This document shows, piece after piece, positions 39,691 through 47,695 of a stretch of DNA of 64,000 nt (position 1 is its first letter; each line of letters begins with the position of its first letter). Location of the stretch: assembly GCF_013266755.1 (NCBI RefSeq), contig NZ_JABRWJ010000002.1, forward strand, positions 62,001 through 126,000, written 5' to 3'. Under the pieces are notes generated by a model. That model was not told where the DNA came from. It saw only the letters and a list, made by a program, of their open reading frames with translations, and ran no database searches. Origin of the DNA: Pseudaquabacterium terrae (GTDB taxonomy: Bacteria; Pseudomonadota; Gammaproteobacteria; Burkholderiales; Burkholderiaceae_C). Made by a program: the position numbers and the translations under genes.

Positions 39691-42345
39691 TCAAGGGCCT
39701 GTGGGCGGCGCCGAATCGGCGGGCGCGCCGAGCGACGAAGTCGGGTCGTTGGCCGGCGACGCACCCGGCGTGCCGTTGGCCAGGCTGGCGGTCTGCGCAT
39801 CGATCTGGCTTTGCGGGATCGTCGCGCTGTACTCCTCGGCGGTCGGGTGCGTGAAGCGCGAATCGAGCGCCTGCTTCAGCCGCTCGCGCACCGCCGGCGT
39901 CAGCTCGGGGTTGTTCAGCAGCGTGTCGACGTCGTTCTGGCCTTGCGTGCGCGCGTCCATCGTGCCGGCGCCGCCGAAGCCGAGCGCGAAGCCGCCGCCG
40001 AGCGCGGCCGCCAGCACCGCCGCGACGCCGGGCCCGGCCGACAGCGAGGCCGCCGCGCCGGCGCCCGAGGCGCCGCCGCCATTGAGCAGCTTGATCGCGT
40101 TGTTCTCCAGGCCCAGGCCGGACATCGTCAGGTCGATGCCGGTCATGCCGAGGTTGATGCCGGCGTTCTCGATCGACAGCGCCGCGGCGTTCGACATCGT
40201 CAGGCCGAGGAAATTCGACACCTGCATGCCCATGAAGCCGTCGATCGCGATGCCGGCGGCGGTCGAGTTCTTCATGCCCGAATAGACCTCGGTCGCCGGG
40301 CCCATCACCGTCTCGCGCGACACGCCGATGTAGGTGTTGGTATTGGCGCCGAGCACCGTGTCGTTGCCTTCGAAGATCGTGCGGTTGAACTTGTTGCCGG
40401 TGAAATCGAAGTTGCCGAGCGAGCTGAACTTGAAGTTCGCGGCCTTGTGGTTGTGGTCGCCGCCGGCTTCCATGAACATCGCGCCGCTGGCCTTGAGCTT
40501 GAACTCGGTGCCCTTGATGAACAGCAGCGGGCCGACGTCAAAGTAGGCCTCGGTCGACTTGAAGATGTACTTGCCCGAGGTCCAGCACTTGCGGTCGCCC
40601 TTGGTGTACTCGCCGCGCTCGTTGGTGACGATGGTGTCGTAGCCGTCGGTGACGGTCTGAACCTGGTGGCCCTTGACGAAGACCTTGCGCAGCCCCTTGA
40701 CGTAGTAGGTCTCGCCGTCGTCCTCGACCGAGACCTCGCGGCCCTTCAGCACATTGATCTTCTGGTGGTTGCGCACGATCGTCGTCTGGTCGTGGCCGAT
40801 CGAGCGCGACTCGTCGTTCTCGACCGAGGTGTCCATGTTCTTCTCGGCATGGAACCAGACCTGCTCGGCGCCCTTCTTGTCCTCGAAGCGCAGCGCGTTG
40901 GCATTGTTGTACGAGCCGCCCTTGGACGAGCGCGTCAGGATGCCGCTTTGCGTCGCATTGGCCGGCAGCTCCCAGGGCGGCGTCTGGTCGGCGTTGTAGA
41001 CGCGGCCGGTGACCAGCGGCTGGTCGGGATCGCCTTCGAGGAAGTCGACGATCACCTCCTGGCCGATGCGCGGAATGTGGATCGCGCCGAAGCTCTTGCC
41101 CGCCCAGGGATGCGACACCCGCATCCAGCACGAGCTGGTCTCGTTCTTCTTGCCGTAGCGGTCCCAGTGGAACTGCACCTTCACGCGGCCATGGCTGTCG
41201 GTGAAGATCTCCTCGCCGGCCGGGCCGACGACGACCGCCGATTGCGGGCCCTGCACGAAGGGTTTCGGCGTGCGCCGCGCCGGGCGGAACTGCTGCGACG
41301 AGGGCATCGCCGAGAAGACGCAGCGGTACTCCCCGTCGTCGCCGTCGCTGCCGGATTCGCTGCCGGTCAGCGAGGCCTTGATCTGCGTCTGCACGACCAG
41401 GTACTCGGCGTTCTGGTCGCCGCGCGGATGGCGCGTCAGCGCGAACAGGTGGCCCGTCGTCAGCCCATGCGCGTTGCTCAGGCCGGTGAGCTGTTCGAAG
41501 CGCGCCTGCACCTCGTCCATGCGGTTGTCGATCAGCTGCTCGCCGTCGGCGACGGCCTGGTAGTCGCCCTGGAAATCGAACAGCTCGTAGTTCGACAGCT
41601 CGTATTCGCGCTGCAGCGCCAGCGCCACCTTCAGCGCGGTGCCCGGCTTCTCGAAGTTGTAGCTGGTCAGCGCGACCTTGCCGCTCTTGACCTGGCGCGA
41701 GAAGTTCCAATTGGTCACGAAGTCGACGTCGGGCGACAGCTGGCCGGTGTTGGCGTAGAACGGCAGCGCCTCGTAGCCCGGCACGGTGGCGTGCTCGCTG
41801 GCCATGTCGACGAGGATCAGCTTGTGCTGGCCCTCGCTGTGCTCGAAGAACCAGTAGATGCCCTCATCCTCGAGCAGCCGCGCGACGAAGTTGAAATCGG
41901 TCTCGCGGTACTGCACGCAGTACGTGCGCTTGCGGTAGACCCGCGTCAGCTTGAACTCGAAGCTGGCGATCGCCGCGTGGTTCTCGAAGACCTTCTCGAC
42001 GATCTCCTTGACGTCGAGCTCCTGGAAGATGCGGCAATCGGAGCGCCGCGTCAGGAACCACAGCCAGGGCACGACCTCGGCCTGGTAGCCGTAGTAGCGG
42101 CCCTGGTGGCGGCCGAACGAGAAGCGCGCGCAGTAGCCGTGCAGGTGCCGCTTCGCGCCATCGCGCAGTTCGATCGCCACGTTGATCGGGTGGCCGAGCA
42201 GGTCCTCGGGATGCAGGTCGGGCTTGTCGCTCAGCAGCTGCAGCCGCATCTCCTCCAGCGTGGACAGGCCCGCCGAATGCGTCAGCGACTCGAAGCGCAG
42301 GTCGGCCGGCGGCAGCGGGGTGGTCAGCGTGATGGCGGTGGGCAT
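39691..42345 (-). CDS. vgrG: T6SS spike protein VgrG with extended C-terminus (island 2)
   Basis: The 884-residue product matches the island 1 VgrG closely through the gp27-like and gp5-like domains (RVKVQFHWDRYGKKNETSSCWMRVSHPWAGKSFG). Its stem is different, with DUF2345-type repeats followed by a non-homologous tail. From about residue 740 the tail has glycine/alanine-rich hydrophobic sequence (AAASLSAGPGVAAVLAAALGGGFALGFGGAG), then a helical, Pro/Ser-rich end of about 95 residues. No known toxin motif is visible there. The tail may bind a specific cargo or insert in membranes. It lies downstream of the methyltransferase gene with its own CCGAAAGTCA-like site 68 bp upstream. Confidence 0.95.
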   Translation of the reverse strand: MPTAITLTTPLPPADLRFESLTHSAGLSTLEEMRLQLLSDKPDLHPEDLLGHPINVAIELRDGAKRHLHGYCARFSFGRHQGRYYGYQAEVVPWLWFLTRRSDCRIFQELDVKEIVEKVFENHAAIASFEFKLTRVYRKRTYCVQYRETDFNFVARLLEDEGIYWFFEHSEGQHKLILVDMASEHATVPGYEALPFYANTGQLSPDVDFVTNWNFSRQVKSGKVALTSYNFEKPGTALKVALALQREYELSNYELFDFQGDYQAVADGEQLIDNRMDEVQARFEQLTGLSNAHGLTTGHLFALTRHPRGDQNAEYLVVQTQIKASLTGSESGSDGDDGEYRCVFSAMPSSQQFRPARRTPKPFVQGPQSAVVVGPAGEEIFTDSHGRVKVQFHWDRYGKKNETSSCWMRVSHPWAGKSFGAIHIPRIGQEVIVDFLEGDPDQPLVTGRVYNADQTPPWELPANATQSGILTRSSKGGSYNNANALRFEDKKGAEQVWFHAEKNMDTSVENDESRSIGHDQTTIVRNHQKINVLKGREVSVEDDGETYYVKGLRKVFVKGHQVQTVTDGYDTIVTNERGEYTKGDRKCWTSGKYIFKSTEAYFDVGPLLFIKGTEFKLKASGAMFMEAGGDHNHKAANFKFSSLGNFDFTGNKFNRTIFEGNDTVLGANTNTYIGVSRETVMGPATEVYSGMKNSTAAGIAIDGFMGMQVSNFLGLTMSNAAALSIENAGINLGMTGIDLTMSGLGLENNAIKLLNGGGASGAGAAASLSAGPGVAAVLAAALGGGFALGFGGAGTMDARTQGQNDVDTLLNNPELTPAVRERLKQALDSRFTHPTAEEYSATIPQSQIDAQTASLANGTPGASPANDPTSSLGAPADSAPPTGP

Positions 42346-42413
42346 GGGAGGGACTTCTTGCCTGGCGTGCAGATGGCGCCGATGGTCGTTTGCGGCGCCC
42401 TTGCGAGCCAGCG

Positions 42414-42423
42414 CCGAAGGTCA
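42414..42423 (-). promoter_or_regulatory. CCGAAGGTCA element, site 5 (upstream of vgrG island 2)
   Basis: CAGCGCCGAAGGTCAC at 42409-42424 differs by one base from sites 3 and 4 over the core. It lies 68 bp before the vgrG start at 42345 and 10 bp after the methyltransferase stop. Confidence 0.5.
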
Positions 42424-42433
42424 CACTACCGTT

Positions 42434-43765
42434 TCAGCCGTGTTGCTTGCGCGCGCTGACCAGCCAGCCGGCGACGCCCTTGCCGCCCTCGGTGCGCAGC
42501 GTTTCCGCCTCGATCGCCTCGAGCGTGAGCCCGGCGGCGGCGAGCGCGCTTTCGACGTGATTGCGGTGGTGTGCATAGCGGCCATTCGGCAGCAGCTGGA
42601 CCGGCGCGCCGGCCGCATCGGGCAGCGCCTCGACGGTGAAGATGAACCAGCCGCCGGCATGCAAGGCGACGGCCGCGTCGCGCATCACCGCGTGCAGGTC
42701 GCCGAAATAGATCAGCGTGTCGGCCGACACCAGCACGTCGAAATGGTCCGGCTGGGTGCGCAGGTAGTAGCCGAGCTCGGCCTTGTGCAGCTGGTCATAG
42801 GCGTGGCGGGCCTGGGCCTGGCGCAGCATGCCGACCGACAGGTCGCAGCCGGCCAGCTGCCGTGCGAAGGGCCGCAGCAGCGGCCCGCACAGGCCCGTGC
42901 CGCAGCCGAGGTCGGCGATGTGCAGCTCGGCCGCCGGTGCGCCGACGGCGCGCTGCAGCGCCTGCGCGACGAGCGCCGGCGCGCGGTAGTGCAGCGATTC
43001 GAGCTTGGCGTCGAAGGAGGCGGCGAAGCTGTCGAAGACCTGCTCCACGTAGGCGTCGCTGGCGCGCTCCGGCGTCGTTTCGCCCGAGCTGGCCGCCAGC
43101 AGGTGCTGCACGATCGGATTGTCCGGCTCCTCGGCCAGCCATTCGCGGTACAGCCCGACCGCGCGCTGCCGTTCGCCGAGCAGCACCAGCGCCCGCAGCA
43201 CGTCGCTGCGGGCCTGCTGGTGGCGCGGCCACAGCGCAATCGCACGGCTGTTGGCGAGCAGGCCTTCGCGCACCTGACCTTGATCGAGCAAGGCCTGCGA
43301 CAGCCGGTACCAGGCGTCGCCGTCATCCGGATTCAACGCGATCGCCTGCCGCGACACCCGTTCGGCATCAAGCGCCCGCCCCTGCTTGCGGTACAGCACC
43401 GCGAGGTTGTCCAGCGCCTGCGATGCCGCCGGCGTGCCGTGCGCGGCCTCGACGCTGTGCTCGTAGGCGTCGGCCGCTTCGTCGAAACGCTGCGCCAGCA
43501 GCAGGATGTTGCCGAGGTTGTTCCACGCGCCGACGTTGCCCGGCACCTGCGCGAGCGATTGGCGCACCAGCGCCACCGCCTCGTCGCTGCGGCCCTGCGT
43601 GTGGCGCAGCACGCCGAGAAAGTGCAGCGCGTCGGGCTGATCCGGCCAGCAGGCCAGCAGCGCGTCGAGCGCGCCTTCGGCCTCGGGCAGTTGTTCGCTG
43701 CGCAGCAGCTCGATCGCGGCGCCGAGGGCCTGGTCCAGGTCCGCCGGCCGGTCAGCCGAAGTCAT
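42434..43765 (-). CDS. TPR-repeat class I SAM-dependent methyltransferase
   Basis: The 443-residue product has an N-terminal array of TPR repeats (about 20-210; PDALHFLGVLRHTQGRSDEAVALVRQSL, AWNNLGNILLLAQRFDEAADAYE). A class I methyltransferase domain (about 240-443) follows, with motif I IADLGCGTGLCG near residue 282 and FDVLVSADTLIYFGDL as motif IV. The arrangement resembles TPR-methyltransferases that modify proteins or small molecules, but the substrate cannot be read from sequence. Its start overlaps the tssH stop by 14 bp, so it is part of the tss operon. Its presence in a T6SS operon is unusual. Confidence 0.88.
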   Translation of the reverse strand: MTSADRPADLDQALGAAIELLRSEQLPEAEGALDALLACWPDQPDALHFLGVLRHTQGRSDEAVALVRQSLAQVPGNVGAWNNLGNILLLAQRFDEAADAYEHSVEAAHGTPAASQALDNLAVLYRKQGRALDAERVSRQAIALNPDDGDAWYRLSQALLDQGQVREGLLANSRAIALWPRHQQARSDVLRALVLLGERQRAVGLYREWLAEEPDNPIVQHLLAASSGETTPERASDAYVEQVFDSFAASFDAKLESLHYRAPALVAQALQRAVGAPAAELHIADLGCGTGLCGPLLRPFARQLAGCDLSVGMLRQAQARHAYDQLHKAELGYYLRTQPDHFDVLVSADTLIYFGDLHAVMRDAAVALHAGGWFIFTVEALPDAAGAPVQLLPNGRYAHHRNHVESALAAAGLTLEAIEAETLRTEGGKGVAGWLVSARKQHG

Positions 43766-46490
43766 AGGCGAAGTCCGCGTCGCGCACCGCGACGTGGACC
43801 TTCGTGATCGGCTTGCCCTCCATCATGCGTTGCAGGAACTCGCGGCTGATCGCCGGCAGCATCGTGTTGGTCAGGATCGCGTCGATCATGCGGCCGCCGG
43901 ATTCGCTCTCGGTGCAGCGCGAGACGACCAGCTTGACCACTTCGTCGTCGACTTCGAACGGAATCTTGTAGCGCTGCTCCACGCGCTTCTTGATGCGCCC
44001 GAGCTGCAGCTTGACGATGCGGCCGAGCATTTCATCCGACAGCGGGTAGTACGGAATCGTCACCAGCCGCCCCAGCAGCGCCGGCGGGAAGATCTTCAGC
44101 AGCGGATCGCGCAACGCCTTGGCCATGCCCTCGGGGTCGGGCATCAGCTCGGGGTCCTTGCACAGGCTCGCGATCATCTCGGTGCCGGCGTTGGTCGTCA
44201 GCAGGATCAGCGTGTTCTTGAAGTCGATGAAGCGGCCCTCGCCGTCTTCCATGAAGCCCTTGTCGAAGACCTGGAAAAAGATCTCATGCACGTCGGGGTG
44301 GGCCTTCTCGACCTCGTCGAGCAGCACGACGGAATAGGGCTTGCGGCGCACCGCCTCGGTCATCACGCCGCCCTCGCCGTAGCCGACGTAGCCCGGAGGC
44401 GCGCCCTTGAGAGACGAGACCGTGTGCGCCTCCTGGTACTCGCTCATGTTGATCGTGATCAGGTTCTGCTCGCCGCCGTACAGCGCCTCGGCCAGCGCCA
44501 GCGCGGTCTCGGTCTTGCCGACGCCGGAGGTGCCGGCGAGCATGAAGACACCGATCGGCTTGTTCGGGTTGTCCAAGCCGGCGCGCGAGGTCTGGATGCG
44601 CTTGGCGATCATCTCCATCGCATGGTCCTGGCCGATCACGCGCTGGCCCAGCGCGACTGGCAGCTTCAGGATGGTGTCGATCTCGTTGGCCGCCATGCGG
44701 CCGACCGGAATGCCGGTCCAGTCGCCGACGACGCTGGCGACGGCCTGGTAGTCCACCGTCGGCAGGATCAGCGGGCTTTCGCCCTGCAGCGCATGCAGCT
44801 CGGTCTGCACTGCATGCAGCTCGGCCAGCGCCGCGCTGCGTTCTTCGGGCGTCAGCGCCGCCGGGGCCAGCGTGTCGGCGGCGGTCTTCACCTCCTTGGC
44901 GTCGCTGGCGGTCTTGGCTTCGAGCTTGCTGCCGGTGCCTTCGACCGGCTCGGTGCTGCCGCGCAGCTTGGCGCGCAGGTCCAGCAGCTTCTCGACCAGG
45001 ACCTTCTCGGCCTGCCAGCGCGTCGTCAGCTTGTCCAGCCGCGCGCGCTCCTCGGTCAGCTGCTCCTCGACCAGCTTGGAGCGCTCCGTGGTATCGATGC
45101 CGATCGCGTTCTCGCGGCCGATGATGCCTTGCTCGACCTCCAGCGCCTCGATGCGCTTGCTGCAGTCGTCGACCTCGGGCGGCGTCGCGTGCAGACTGAC
45201 GGCGACGCGCGCGCAGGCGGTGTCGATCAGGCTGACCGACTTGTCCGGCAGCTGGCGGCCCGGGATGTAGCGGTGGCTCAGCTTGACCGCCGCTTCGAGC
45301 GCCTCGTCGAGGATCTGCACCTTGTGGTGCTTCTCCATCGTCGATGCGACGCCGCGCATCATCAGCACCGCTCGCGGCTCGGTCGGCTCGTCGACCTGGA
45401 TCGACTGGAAGCGCCGCGTCAGCGCGGGGTCCTTCTCGATGTGCTTCTTGTATTCGGCGAAGGTCGTCGCGCCGATCGTGCGCAGCTGGCCGCGAGCGAG
45501 CGCCGGCTTCAGCAGGTTCGCCGCGTCGCCGGTGCCGGCCGCGCCGCCGGCGCCGACCAGCGTGTGCGTCTCGTCGATGAACAGGATGATCGGCTTCGGC
45601 GAGGCCTGCACCTCGTCGATCACCGAGCGCAGGCGCTGCTCGAATTCGCCCTTCATGCTGGCGCCGGCCTGCAGCAGCCCAACGTCCAAAGTGAGCAGCG
45701 TCACTTCCTTCAGCGCCGGCGGCACGTCGCCGCGCGCGATGCGCTGTGCGAAGCCCTCGACGACGGCGGTCTTCCCCACGCCGGCCTCGCCGACCAGGAT
45801 CGGGTTGTTCTGGCGCCGCCGCATCAGGATGTCGACGACCTGGCGGATCTCGTCGTCGCGGCCGACGATCGGGTCCATCTTGCCGCCGCGGGCCTGCTCG
45901 GTCAGATCGGTCGTGAAGCGCTTGAGCGCCTCCTGCTTGCCCATCGCCGCCGGGGCGATCGCGTCGCTGGCCTCGCCGGGCGCGGCGCCGGAGTCGCTGG
46001 CGGTCATCACGTTCTCGGGCGACTGCGCCAGCAGCGAGGCGAAGCGCTCGCTGAGGTCGTCGAGCTTGACGCGTTCGAACTGCTTCGAGATCGCCAGCAG
46101 CGCGCCGCGCAACGAGGGCGTCTTCAGCATGCCGACCAGCAGGTGGCCGCTGCGCACCTGGTTGTCGCCGAACATCAGCGAGCCGTAGACCCAGCCGCGC
46201 TCGACTGCATTGGTGATGAATTCCGACAGGTCGCTGATCGACGAGGCGCCGCGCGGCAGCCGGTCGAGCGATTTCGTCAGGTCGGCGGCCAGCGCGCCGG
46301 CATCGAGCTCGTAGTGCCGGATGATGCGGTGCAGGTCGCTGTCCGGCGTGTTGAGGATCTGCGCCAGCCAGTGCTGCAGCTCGACATACGGGTTGCCGCG
46401 CATCTTGCAGAACACGGTCGCGCCTTCGATGGCCTTGTAGACCAGCGGATTGAGCTTGCCGAACAGCGCGGTGCGGGAGATTTCAGCCAT
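43752..46490 (-). CDS. tssH: T6SS sheath-recycling ATPase TssH (ClpV)
   Basis: ClpV disassembles contracted TssB/C sheath. The 912-residue product has a Clp N domain (about 10-155), the first AAA+ module with Walker A GEAGVGKTAVV near 235, a coiled middle domain (about 430-560), and the second AAA+ module with GTSGVGKTETAL near 650. The C-terminal D2-small domain ends GRMIDAILTNTMLPAISREFLQRM. Both P-loops and the arginine-finger regions look intact. The middle domain carries an extra Lys/Ala/Asp-rich stretch (TASDAKEVKTAADTLAPAAL). It lies 16 bp after tssG and 14 bp into the methyltransferase gene. Confidence 0.97.
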   Translation of the reverse strand: MAEISRTALFGKLNPLVYKAIEGATVFCKMRGNPYVELQHWLAQILNTPDSDLHRIIRHYELDAGALAADLTKSLDRLPRGASSISDLSEFITNAVERGWVYGSLMFGDNQVRSGHLLVGMLKTPSLRGALLAISKQFERVKLDDLSERFASLLAQSPENVMTASDSGAAPGEASDAIAPAAMGKQEALKRFTTDLTEQARGGKMDPIVGRDDEIRQVVDILMRRRQNNPILVGEAGVGKTAVVEGFAQRIARGDVPPALKEVTLLTLDVGLLQAGASMKGEFEQRLRSVIDEVQASPKPIILFIDETHTLVGAGGAAGTGDAANLLKPALARGQLRTIGATTFAEYKKHIEKDPALTRRFQSIQVDEPTEPRAVLMMRGVASTMEKHHKVQILDEALEAAVKLSHRYIPGRQLPDKSVSLIDTACARVAVSLHATPPEVDDCSKRIEALEVEQGIIGRENAIGIDTTERSKLVEEQLTEERARLDKLTTRWQAEKVLVEKLLDLRAKLRGSTEPVEGTGSKLEAKTASDAKEVKTAADTLAPAALTPEERSAALAELHAVQTELHALQGESPLILPTVDYQAVASVVGDWTGIPVGRMAANEIDTILKLPVALGQRVIGQDHAMEMIAKRIQTSRAGLDNPNKPIGVFMLAGTSGVGKTETALALAEALYGGEQNLITINMSEYQEAHTVSSLKGAPPGYVGYGEGGVMTEAVRRKPYSVVLLDEVEKAHPDVHEIFFQVFDKGFMEDGEGRFIDFKNTLILLTTNAGTEMIASLCKDPELMPDPEGMAKALRDPLLKIFPPALLGRLVTIPYYPLSDEMLGRIVKLQLGRIKKRVEQRYKIPFEVDDEVVKLVVSRCTESESGGRMIDAILTNTMLPAISREFLQRMMEGKPITKVHVAVRDADFAYDFG

Positions 46491-46506
46491 CGTGAACTCC
46501 TTGGGG

Positions 46507-47577
46507 TTATGCGCGCGCGCCGAGGCGTCGCATCAGGAAGGACGAGCTCGGGCGCAGCTTCAGCTCGTCACGGTCGGTGGAAGGGCCCTGGCGGCCGCGG
46601 CGGCCGAGCCAGCTGGTCAGCCCGAGGCGCATGCGGCGGTCGAGGTGCGGCTTGGGCACCTCGTCGCGCCTGAGCACCAGCTGCGCGTCCCAGCCGAGGT
46701 CCAGGCCGGCCAGCAGGCGCACCCAGTCGCCTAACGGATGGAGTGCGCGGCCTCCGGGCAGGAAATCGTTGTACTGCGCGAGCGTCAGCGGCCCCAGCCG
46801 CAGCCGGAACTTGTACTGCCGGTCCCAGACCTTGTTGCCGGCGTTGGCCGACAGACCCAGCTCGGCATGCGGCACCTGCGAGCGCTCGGTCCGGTTGCGC
46901 GCGAAGCCCAGGCGCGAGCGGTCCTCGCCGGCCAGCATCAGCCACTGGCCGACATGCGGCTCGAGCGCGACCGGCACGCCGAAGTACTGGCGCAGCACCT
47001 TGGTCAGCGCTTCGGGGTGGCGGCTGCGGCTGGCGATCAGCCCGGCCTGGTAGAGCTTGGCGTTGTCGGGGACGGCGTCGCGCCCGGCGCCGAGCCGGTT
47101 CAGCCCGAAGGTGGCGCCGAGCCAGGAGCCGTAGCGGTCGGTCTGCGGCCGGTCCTGCTGCACCACCGGCTGGGCCTGCGCCCAGGCCCGGTAGAACAGG
47201 CTCGTCATGCGGTGGTGAAAGACGTCGAGGAAGCGCGCGGCGGTCGGGTCGGCGCGCTGGTGCAGGCGCTCGCGCACGAACTCGGTCAGGTGCAGCGGCA
47301 TCGGCCCGTGGGGCCCCAGCAGTCCGAAGAAGCGCACGCCGATCCGCGGCGCACCGTGGTCGTGGCGGTTGTCGAACTTGGCGATCGCCGCCGGCGCGAA
47401 ATCGAGCTCGGGCACCTGGCCCAGGCGCACCGCTTCCTGCGACGGCCGCTGGCCGAGGCCGAGCGGCGGATGCTGCGGCCGCAGCGCATCGATGCGCCGC
47501 ATCAGCGCATAGAAGTCGAAGGCCCAGGGCTGGGCCTCGACGGCGGCGAATAGCTCCTGAAGTGCGGGACTCGTCAT
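46507..47577 (-). CDS. tssG: T6SS baseplate protein TssG
   Basis: TssG forms the wedge of the baseplate with TssF, TssE and TssK. The 356-residue product starts MTSPALQELFAAVEAQPWAFDFYALMRRIDAL, the family opening, and contains RPSQEAVRLGQVPELDFAPAAI, GLLGPHGPMPLHLTEFVRER and the C-terminal PGGRALHPLGDWVRLLAG. ATG at 47577 is preferred over an in-frame GTG at 47646, because the extra 23 residues would be encoded inside a palindromic repeat and have no family resemblance. It follows tssF by about 118 bp that hold this repeat. Confidence 0.93.
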   Translation of the reverse strand: MTSPALQELFAAVEAQPWAFDFYALMRRIDALRPQHPPLGLGQRPSQEAVRLGQVPELDFAPAAIAKFDNRHDHGAPRIGVRFFGLLGPHGPMPLHLTEFVRERLHQRADPTAARFLDVFHHRMTSLFYRAWAQAQPVVQQDRPQTDRYGSWLGATFGLNRLGAGRDAVPDNAKLYQAGLIASRSRHPEALTKVLRQYFGVPVALEPHVGQWLMLAGEDRSRLGFARNRTERSQVPHAELGLSANAGNKVWDRQYKFRLRLGPLTLAQYNDFLPGGRALHPLGDWVRLLAGLDLGWDAQLVLRRDEVPKPHLDRRMRLGLTSWLGRRGRQGPSTDRDELKLRPSSSFLMRRLGARA

Positions 47578-47610
47578 TTGGGTGGGCGAGATCTCCAACA
47601 GCGCGAAGCG

Positions 47611-47686
47611 GGCCGAGCGCCGGGCCGCTCCCAAGCCGGCCCGCATCCCCTCGGGGGATCGGCCGATGTACTCATCGGACGAGGGG
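47611..47686. repeat. GC-rich palindromic (REP-like) element between tssF and tssG
   Basis: Three nested inverted repeats lie in the tssF-tssG gap: GGGCC 47622-47626 with GGCCC 47638-47642; ATCCCC 47645-47650 with GGGGAT 47654-47659; and CCGATG 47663-47668 with CATCGG 47673-47678. A related cluster lies between tagJ and hcp. Such compound palindromes recur between genes in some Burkholderiales. It could stabilise the mRNA or set expression within the operon. Confidence 0.6.
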
Positions 47687-47695
47687 CTGACATGT

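Noticed and set aside
47578-47646. Upstream start for tssG adding 23 residues
   Set aside because: The added codons lie inside a compound palindrome and the residues have no TssG resemblance; the family sequence begins at the ATG at 47577.
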